From Effrenium voratum (lineage: Eukaryota > Sar > Dinophyceae > Suessiales > Symbiodiniaceae), in NCBI GenBank assembly GCA_963377175.1, contig CAUJNA010001446.1, positions 804,422 through 868,421 on the forward strand: a stretch of 64,000 nt of DNA. Reading direction: 5' to 3'. Position numbers and translations under genes: made by a program. Each line of letters begins with the position of its first letter. Positions within the stretch are counted from its first letter, which is position 1. The notes below the pieces were generated by a model. The model was not told where the DNA came from. It saw nothing but the letters and a program-made list of their open reading frames with translations, and searched no databases. This document shows positions 46,001 through 56,600 of the stretch, one piece after another.

Positions 46001-49000
46001 ATTGCATTTCACTGGGACGGCGATCGAGATTTCCGTGTCAACGCTTTGGTTTGCCACTCGCAGGGAAGGCGTTTCTGAGGCGGCATATGCCCCCAAGGGC
46101 CGGTGCTTGGCCTTGTCCTCGCCCGTCTTCGGCTCCGAGAACGCCACTCGGCTCAAGGGCGACGTCCGGAGAAATGGCGATCCCGTACCATCCCCCAACG
46201 ACTGTTTTGTTCCCCATCTCCAAAAGCCAAACTGCCCAATGACAATTAGGCTGGTGGGTTCCGTTTTTTTTTTTTTTAAGGGGACTAGGGAGGCGGTGTT
46301 GCCAGACGACGAAACCAGTACAGTTGTTGAGCCCTTGATTTGGCCAGATTTGTTTCAAATAACTCGTCATTTTGGGACAAATGGTTTCGGGCTGACACTT
46401 TCTGCGGCATCCTTCGGGAAGCCCCGTTAAAGTCACAAAATAGCTGTAGGGATGGGAATCAATCAATAACTTTGGTATCACAGAAAGGGCTCCTTTTCCG
46501 CAACCATGCCCTCTCTCTTTGAACTTGCTCTTGCCAGTTGTTCTCCCCAAATTGAGCAGCCCCTAACAAGGCATCCTTTTGCCGTGTCATGCAATCTTCG
46601 GTCAGCTCCCTGAAGTCAAGCTAGTCATATGTTTCGCGGGGACATGTTGAGTCATGGACCCACGATGGCTGCCACACCGGTTTTGACATGTTCCAACAGT
46701 GGTTTGGGCAACATTCCGAGGCTGAGCTATCCTGACGGGCTTCATGGCTCGACCCACTTGGGACACATTAAAATTGGCACGCCGCACCATTTTTTGAGAT
46801 ACCCCAAATACCCTTTTTGGGGTGGTTTCAAAGGTACCCCCAATGAACTCCGCCGATTTCCGGGGTCATGAGACGAATGTCAGCCGCCAGGCCCTGTAGT
46901 TCAGTGGCAGTTTCCTAGCTCCCTTCTCCGAAATTACTCGCAAAGAATCCGGGAAAAGTCCGACAAGCCAAGCGAGGCTCGTGAGGAGGGCTACCCCTCA
47001 GAGGCCAAGACTTCTGAGCCAGAGCCCACCCCACGGTCTGTGCGCTCCGGGCGCTCCGGGCGCTCTGGATCCCAGAACTCGCCTCAAATCGGAAGGACGG
47101 GAGCTCCAGCCGCGTGTGTGTCTGTGTGTGTGTGTGTGTGATGTTGCCTCAAGTCCCATGAGATGAAGCCACCCGTGCCACCAAACTACATAAAGATATG
47201 TGTGCAGCAACGAGCAACATGTTGAAGAAGTGCAGGGGCGAAGAGACGAGTGTAAGCTGGGCAGATGGAAGGTTTGCTGCAGATTGACTAACTTGACAAA
47301 ATGTTTGCATAGCTTTCAGATGAATAAGTGAAAGGCGAGTTGAGCCCAACCATCCGCCAAGTGGATGGATAGGGCAGAGGTTCTTTCGCCGCTCTATCCT
47401 TAGTGAGTGAACGGATGCCCGGCCCTTTCCGAAGGCTGAATCACCCATTCACGATCGACAAATTTGTGGGCCCGGCAAATTTACACCAGCCGATTTTCTC
47501 TTGAAATGCCTCATGTTGGATTCTCATTTTGGTTTGTTTTGTCTCACAGACCAAGCGAGCAAGCAAGTGAGTGAGCGACTGGTGATTCCAAAGACAAACA
47601 CTTCGGTCCTTTTTTTGTTGAAATCACGCCTGGGGGGTGAGTTTTTTTTGTTTGTTTGTTTTTTTTTTTTTTTTAAATCCCGCCGGCTTCCGTGCTTTTC
47701 TTTTCGGAAGCACATATTTTAAAATTATGCCTGGGGGGTCCCGGAGTGATTGCAAAAGACAAACACTGGAGTCCCCAAGCATGACTTCAAAAGAAAAGAT
47801 ACCAGGGCCCACAGGCATGACTTCAAAAGAAAAGAAACGGAGCCCCAAGGCGTGAATTCAACAGAAATAACACCCCGGCCCACAGGCATGAATGCAACAA
47901 AAAACGCTTGGACCCCCTGGGCGTCATGACAACAACAAGAACACCGGGACCCCCCAGGCGAAATGAACAAACAACAGCACAGGGACCCCCCAGGCGTTAT
48001 GAAAGAAACAAAAACACCGGGACCCTCCAGGCGTGATCAAAAAAAAGAAAAGCACCGGGACCCCCAGGCGTGATTTCACAATATGTGATTCCCCCAAAAA
48101 AACACCGGAGACGTACAACAGTGCCCCCCGTTAGACGCCACAACATCGCCTCCGAATGTTTAGCACTACAGGAAGAATCTTCAATTAATTTGTGCTAGGA
48201 TGGAAGCGTTGGTAACTTCTTGACTTTTAATTTACATTTGTTGTGTGAGTTGCAAGAACGCCTGTTCCAGCATACGGTTGCCACAACATATCGAGTTCAA
48301 GGCTGCTTGGCAGGCGTCCGGAGCATACGGTGAGGAACGTGGACTTGAAGCTCGCGTGGCAGATCAGGGCGAAAGAGGCAAGAGAGGCGCCTGCAAGGGG
48401 TTGCGCAATGATGTGACCCCATATTAATCAACCCCAGTTTATTAGTGGGGCGCGTCCCTCGGTTTAGTGGGGAAGCACTTTTGGGGGAACACCCCCATGA
48501 ATAAACACCCCATATAAACAGGGTCAACAGGCTGAAGAAAGCCTGGCTTTGTCAAGTTCTTGAGCCCGATCAAAGCTGGAATGTGGGCACGATGCACACA
48601 GCAGCTCAGAGAAAACTCGGATGCCTCATTGCTTCATGGGCCCTGCTGAACTCCATGCTGCATTCTTTTAGTGCCCTTCAATCAGGGGCACTTGACGTGT
48701 TTTGGAATCGAGGGCACTTAAGGCCGTGTCGATGCCCTAAGTGACCCTTTGATTCGTTTGCTAAGTGCCCTTTCTGGCTTGATGTGGGTTGGAATCCTTT
48801 TGAAATCGAACAGCTGCCCATGTCGAAGTGTGACAACTGCCACATTTGATTCGGGCCGACCCGGAATTTCCTGAACATGGCGTTTTGAGTGTCAAAGCGT
48901 GTCATTTGAGTGTCAGTGTGGGTGCGAATCGAGGTCACTTACCCCTTGAAAAGGTCACTTACGCTAGTGTTGGTCCCCCCTGCGTGAGTGTCCTGCGTGC

Positions 49001-52000
49001 CTGCGGCTCGATTTGCCCAGCATCGGTCCCCCCGTGTGAGTGTCGTTCGCACTCACGTGTCGTCGTTTTGCCCGGGCTGGGGAGGCAACCCACCCAGGGT
49101 CTAAGTGCGCTTTAAAGGGCGTAAGTGACCTCTTTGATTTAGGACTATGTGACCTGACCATAGCACCCAACAAATGAATCGTGGGCACTAAAAAGAAGCT
49201 GGTCCTCGTGTTGTCACCAAATCTGAGACAAGAAGGAGCCATGTGAACTGTTTCAACTAACCTTTTCCAAGACATGATGGCAAACAATCATGCGGTTCTG
49301 GGCCAACCATGTATCCCTATACAAGGCGCGTTGTATGCCCTATAGGTTGGTCACTGTAGGCGCCTTGCATGCCCTATAGAAAGCGTTCCGTTTTCTACAG
49401 AACGGATTACCGGTTGCAGCTGACAATATGGTTGGCAAGCGTTTCTTGTGGCACGTACTATGAGGGGCTAAAAACATATTTACACCACACACACACACAC
49501 CCACACACACACACACACCCACACACACCCACACACACACACACACACCCACACACACCCACACACACCCACACACACCCACACACACCCACCCACACAC
49601 ACACCCACACACACCCACACACACACACCCACACACACCCACACACACCCACACACCCACACACACCCACACACACCCACACACCCACACACCCACACAC
49701 CCACACACCTACACACCCACACACTCACACACCCACACCCACACACCCACACACCCACACCCACACCCACACCCACACCCACACCCACACCCACACCCAC
49801 ACCCACGCACGCACGCACGCACGCACCCACACACACACACACACGCACTAGTCTTTTGCGATCATGACTTATTTGCGTGTTTGAAGTCTCGCACAACCCC
49901 CCCCCCATTCTCATTCTTTTGGGTTATTCCCCTTGAGAGAGACGTGCAGGACGTTAGCGACGAGGAGACGCAGCCCATGATGCGGATCCTCTACCGGCGC
50001 CCATGCTGCAAAGTTGGCTCACTCAAACGGGACGGAGGGGTGTAGATCCATCAAGATACATTTCCTTGCCGTTTTTGGGAGATGTTGCCTTTTGTTGGGC
50101 GTTTGTGGCGGCGTGCTCAAGGAGGCAGCTTCCAGCCCGTGTTATGGCCAAACCATACTTTTGATTTGGGTTGGGAGGATGGTCATGGACCCTTAGGGAG
50201 CCGTGCCCATGGAACGGGGTTTGACCATGGCAGAGGAGCACAATACAAGAATCAACTCCAGGAGTCTTGCCCACAGTTCGCCCTCCAGCCATTGGAGACG
50301 CCACAAGCGTGGCCATGAAGAACGCCCAGACACCTGGGTGCACCAGAACCCCCCGCCCCCCCCCGTCCACACATTTGGCGTGTTCAGAATTGCCATGTAC
50401 TTCCGCAAGTTTGGAGAAGCGAGCACAAACGCGCGCGGGTCACTGCCCAGATGAAAGCCGGGGGCTGAGGCTGAATTGTTGATTGAACCTGTCATTCGCC
50501 CCTTGACCTAAAAAAACTGATGGGAACATCGAGATGCTTTCTCAAGCGGCAAGGAACAAGCCTGCCTTTTTGAGCTGCAACAGCAGTGATGCAGACAATT
50601 TGCCGTGTTCATCATCCCACGGTTGTTCTAGCTATTTTTCTCTGCTTGTTCCCCTTTCTTTCGTCATGATTTTTAAAATGCTGCACCAGCTTTTTTGTAA
50701 GTGGGTTTTTCAAGGCTTTAGTTAATTTCAGTTGTCCATCATGCGGGTTTGAAGTGCGAGGAGTCGGCTGGACCAGCTGTGGGAGCTGCTGGATGATCCC
50801 AACTCCTCCCGGGCGGCCTGGGTGATCTCGCAGTCTCTGAAGCTGCACCTCCCCGAGAGGGCCGAGGGGTCGTCGGAGTTCGCTTGCGGCAAGTTCCGTC
50901 CAGGAAAGGAGCTGGATATGAAGGTCCCCTCGGGGAGACCGTATTTCAGATTCTGGAGTTTTCAAGTTTGCAAAGTAATTCCCGGGCAGGTGAGCGTTTT
51001 GATTCAGGGGGCAGCCCCTCTGTCGTTTGCGTTCACTTCAACCTCTGAAAACGCGGTGTCCTGTTTGCAGATGGCCCCATGTCGAGAGACATGTGTTGCA
51101 AAGGCGTTTGATCGCTTTTCGGTGGGCAGGTTTGCTGCAAAGGCTTTTGCTCGCTTTTCGGTGTGGTTCAAGATCTGAACATTTTTCGGTTGCTAGGGTT
51201 TTGTTTTCCGCTTCTCCTGATGTATTTTGTTTTTTTTCGCTGAGAAAGCTGCTTGTGAGCCGGATTGGCCAGGCTCCCAATGGGAGCCTGCAATGGAAGG
51301 GAATCCTTCTTGACAAAAATGCACATCGCCTCAAAGCATCGCCCGAAATTGTGTGCAGTTCGGGAAGGGCCGGAATGTTTCGGACGGCTGGCTCAATAAT
51401 TGCTGTTCAGCTTGGTTGCAAGGTCATGTCTTGTAACGTGTGGTTGGCTCTGAGGATTGTCATCGCCAGCGTTGTCATCACCAATTTCCAGACGACCGAG
51501 GAGATCACCATAAACTCCAACTTGGCCGCTGTGATGGAGTCTGTCTTCGATGTGATTTTCCTGGCAGAGTTCCTCTGCCGCTTCCTCTCGGCGCCCTCCA
51601 AAAGAGGAGCCAGCCCGCATGTTCGGGGCCATCTTGTTCGGGGAGTCGTGTTGGAAGCGAAGGGAACAAGAGCAAACAAGTGGTGTAGTCGTTGATTTGG
51701 CCACAGTAGTGTGTTGTATGGGGACATCTTCCAAGGGTCGTCCCCTGGACTAAAACCCGGTGTTGACTGGCAAGATCATTTAGGTTTTCCATGTTGGTCC
51801 ACCTTTTTACCACGGGCAAGTTGGCGGTCACTTTGGCAGGATACCTCTTGGACCCTATCAACTTTCCAGATTTTGTCTCCGCGCTGCCGTTCTTTTGGCG
51901 GGCAAGCGTTGGCTTTGTCATCATCAAATCTGAACCGATGGACATGACGCAGGCCAATGTGTCGGGTGGTTGGGATCGGAGGCGTCCCCATGGAACAGAA

Positions 52001-52859
52001 TACACTCCCTGGAATTAAACAGGAAGTCCGTGCTCTCAGAAGTCCCTCTAACATGGAAGTCCCTTCACCGTCTTTTCCTGGGGTAATCCCTGTCTTTTTT
52101 TGAACTGGGAAGGTACGACCATCTCCTAACATAGAATCTGTGCCAGGTGCCCCTCGCCACGGCAATCCTGGGGTTTTCCGAAACAACCCCAGATTGTTTG
52201 GGGGGCCGGTTTCCAGCCTGCACTTCCATGGAAACAAAAAAACGTGAGTGAAAACACACATTCTGACCGACGAAAGTGTCCTAACATAGAACCTGAAAAT
52301 GGGCCCTGCACTTCCATGTAAAGGAGAGCACGTGTGCTTCACATGGAAGTGCAGGCTCGTCGCTTGCCCTATTGTTTTTTGGGGTTCTGGGAAGGGGGGA
52401 GTTCGGTTTGTGTTAGGGGGGGGTCGGGTTTTTGAGGGTTTGAGGGAGCCGTTGCCCAACCATCGTCGAAAGTCAGCTGAGTGTCCGAAATGCGGAAGCC
52501 GACCAAGAACCCCCAGAAACTTCTATGGTAGCATTTCCGACTAATCTGCAAACAACCAACAAAAGCTTCGGAGCTTCCTGTTTAATTCCAGGGAGTGTAG
52601 ATGTGTTTGATGGAAGTGGCTTGGCACAATCGCTTACAAGCCAGGTGGCGTGTTTGTGTCCCGCTTGGTCGTTTGTTCAGCGGGAATTCATGTTTGATGT
52701 GCGTGATTGTCTTTGCAAGCAAGGAGGCAACACACACACACACACAGAAACAGACAGATAGACAGACAAAGACAGAGACAGAGACAGAGACAGAGACAGA
52801 GACAGAGACAGAGACAGAGACAGAGACAGAGACAGACACATACAGACCGACAGACAGAC

Positions 52860-52890
<31 letters not shown>

Positions 52891-52893
52891 GCG

Positions 52894-52932
<39 letters not shown>

Positions 52933-52967
52933 GACAGACAGAGAGAGAGAGAGAGAGAGAGGCGGAC

Positions 52968-53002
<35 letters not shown>

Positions 53003-53237
53003 AAGGCAGATAGTCAGACTGACAAACAGACGGACAGACAGACAGCAGGAAGGCAGGGCAGGGCAGGGCAGGGCAGGGCAGGGCAGGGCAGGGCAGGGCA
53101 GGGCAGGGCAGGGCAGGGCAGGGCAGGGCAGTGCAGGGCAGGGCAGGGCAGGGCAGGGCAGGGCAGGGCAGGGCAGGGCAGGGCAGGCAGGCAGAGAACA
53201 GACAGAGAGACAGACGACAGAGAGACAGAGAGACAGA

Positions 53238-53315
<78 letters not shown>

Positions 53316-53586
53316 GAGAGAGGGAGAGAGGGAGAGTCGGAGAGAGGGAGAGTCGGAGAGAGGGAGAGAGGGAGAGAGGGAGACAGGGAGGGAGGGGGAG
53401 AGAGAGACAAACAGAGAGAGAGAGAGAGAGAATCAGAGAGAAAGAGAGACAGAGACAGAGAGAGCGAGAGACAGAGAGACAGACAGAGAGAAAGACAGAC
53501 AGAGAGATAAACAGCGAGAGAAAGAGAGAGACAAACAGAGACAGCGAGAGAGAGAGAGAGAGTGAGAGCGAGAGAGACAGAGGGAC

Positions 53587-53621
<35 letters not shown>

Positions 53622-56600
53622 CAGACAAACAGACAGCCAGCCAGACAGCCAGCCAGCCAGCCAGCCAGGCAGACAGACAGACAGACAGACGGAGAGACAG
53701 ACAGAAAGACAGAAAGACAGACAGAAAGACAGACAGAGGGACAGACAGACAGACAGACAGAGAGACAGACAGACAGACAGAGACACAAACACACAGACAC
53801 GCAGACACACAGACACACAGACACACAGACACACAGACACACACACACACACACATACACACACACATACACACATACACAGATACACACATACAGACAC
53901 CCGCCCGCACACACGCACACACGCAGACACAAACCCACCCACGCACACACGCGCGCACGCACACGCACACAGACACACAGACACGCAGACACACACACAC
54001 ACACACACACAGACACAAACAGACACACACACACACACAGACACACACGCACACACAGACACATACACACACAGACACAAACAGACACAAACAGACACGC
54101 ATGCACGCATGCACGCACGCCACGCACAAAAGAAGGCAGGGACAACCACGCATGCATCAAGGTCTCACAAAGGAATGGCGCAGATTTCTCCATGGGCACT
54201 TAACGCAGATGTTCAGAGAGTGCCCATTTTTCCACCAAAGCCTCACTTGCTGTCAATCGCGCTCGGAAGTTGCAGAAGTCCATGCAGGTACTGCCTCAGC
54301 TACGGAACTTGCACGGCCAGTTCTGGGGAGCGTGTTGGTGTGCCTCAAAACACGGGCGCCACAATTCCGGCTGTTTATTAGGAGAAATGGAAATCCAAGT
54401 TGTGCTTGGCGGTCTGATGTTGAAAGGGTTTTCTCAGCCCCAAAGGCAACTGGGCAAGCTGTTCCAACCGTTCAACACTGAAGTTATTATTGTCATTGGC
54501 AGTTGACCAGCTTTCGATTACGGCGCCTGTTTGAGGGGAAATGCTCTTGTCACAGAACAAAGACTGTGACAGCTACCAAAGCGGGCGTTGCCGAGCTACG
54601 CGGTGTGCTTAAGTTGGATATTTGACGAGGTGCGAACAGATCCGGCAACATGCAGCGAGGTTATTAAACACTTATTATTTGCACATTGCGTCGCAGAGGT
54701 AGGCCCATGATTCCAACAAGGTTGAGGACCTATGTGCCTCGCATCTAGCAATTCAATTGTTGACTTTCAAGCTCTCAGGGAGGAATATGATCAGTCCGAG
54801 GAGGAAGTTGTTGCAGTCAGGGCTGGCTCGAGAAGCAACATGGACTCGGCATGTGGTGCATCCTTGGTGCTGCGCATTCGCATTGGGCCATGGAGCGCAG
54901 CATGTGCACACATGCACACAGAAATCTACCAAGTATTTCACACCCCATGCTCATCAGACTTTCCTGCTCTCTTTGCGGGGAGCATGGTCCCCCTGCCCCC
55001 CAATAAAGAGTGGGGCCAAAAAGCCAACCCGATTTTGCCAGCCAGCAGGTGGTATTGCTCTTCTTGCTGCCCCTAATCCGCTTGCTGAAGCTCCTTAGAT
55101 ATTTCGAGTCCTTTCACCTCCTCATCGACGCCTGTAAGAATTCCGCGGAGGAGCGGGCAGGTTCTGGTGCAAAGCGACCCCGAACCAGCGGGAAACATGT
55201 GAGTTCCCCAGAAATGTGCCGGACGGGATGACTCTTTGGAAGGGTTCAATCCAAAGGGAGCATCAACTGAGTCGAACATTTGAGCAACCACTCAGACTGA
55301 GTGACGGAGTTCTGATTGAGAGTTTCTGTGCTCTGGCCTTTGTTTGACTACACAAAGGGTGCCTCCTACCCAGGGTATACACACCCTTTTGCGGGTGGCC
55401 CCCGTGCTGCGCTGGTCAAGGGTCCCCTATAACGGTGTAAACTCGGGCATTGTTCCAGGCAGTTTGCGATTTCTTTATTCTTTGTTGCAGCTTGGCCGCG
55501 ACCCAATTCCAAAACAGCTAACCAGAAAAGCTGGTAGGGCTGTGGCTCCGTGGCAAGCAACTTGGGTGCCTTTCCCGGAAGCCGCGCAAGGTGCTTGTTG
55601 TGCGCCGATGTCGGCTCCATGAGTTTCTGGTGTATCAACTTGGTTTCGGGGGGTACGTCGACGTGCGCGTGCTTGTGTCTGCCAAACGAAAGCACCCCCA
55701 CCAAACCGCATGACCCCTCGCCGCCAAAGGCCCGGAGGCCATGAATCCGGAGTTTCCATATTGATGCTTTAGCTGCCAATTTGCTCAGCGGATTGCATTG
55801 CCATTGCCCCTTACTGTACCCTGCAAGGCCCTGCCGGTGCTGACCTACGTGATGGCGGTGATCACCTTGTTCTCCGCTACTGCAATTTACTTGGGTGAAG
55901 CCAGGCCTGTGGGCTAAGTGCAATGGAACAAGCCGCGGGATCTATGCGTTAATCCTGGTGGTTGGTCTGAGACGTGTCACGGTTCTTTGTTCCCCGCTTT
56001 AGAATGTTTGCCATGAACTTTCCGCAGTAGACGCGTTCGACAGCCCGACTACCAATTCCTGCACTGGTCTGGGTGTGTCGTTGTGGGTTAGTATTGCAAA
56101 TTAATTGACTGATGGCCTTTGTTCCGAACGGGAGCCAGGGTGGTGCTGTTTTTAAACTACCACGCTGCATGCCCCCCCTCCCCCCACAGCGCGTTTTCGC
56201 TTGTCTCCCAGTGGAGGTATGGATCCCAAGGTGGTCCATTTTAAGCGGACGCCAGGAGCAGCATCCCGAGCATGCAGCATTCTCTGTGGTTGGCGATTGT
56301 CACCATGACCACCGTGGGCTATGGCGACTTTTTTCCGCGATCCCTGGCAGGGTACATTACAGTGTCTTTCCTCACCGTTCTCAGCGCCGCTCGGAAAAAC
56401 CGGAGCGCGGAGGTCCCATCTACATGTGTTTTTCCTTATTCATTTCCGAATGCTAACATAATTTAACATTTGAGGTGAGTTTGCTTTTTGCGACTTTCGT
56501 CAACCCCAACTGCCATTGCTGGGTTGTACTTACGAGCAACTGGAGGCTCTCGTTCGGCTTGATATTTATTGCACCTGTGGCTGATCATGATGGCTTATGT

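Noticed and set aside
46895..46970. tRNA gene suggested by TGTAGTTCAGTGGCAG
   Set aside because: Resembles a D-arm, but no T-arm/B box follows at the right distance, and an exon-like ORF with good splice sites begins at 46946.
52601..54481. 626-codon plus-strand and 503-codon minus-strand frames
   Set aside because: Driven by the compound microsatellite at 52728-54120 (Arg-Glu, Asp-Arg-Gln, Leu-Ser strings).
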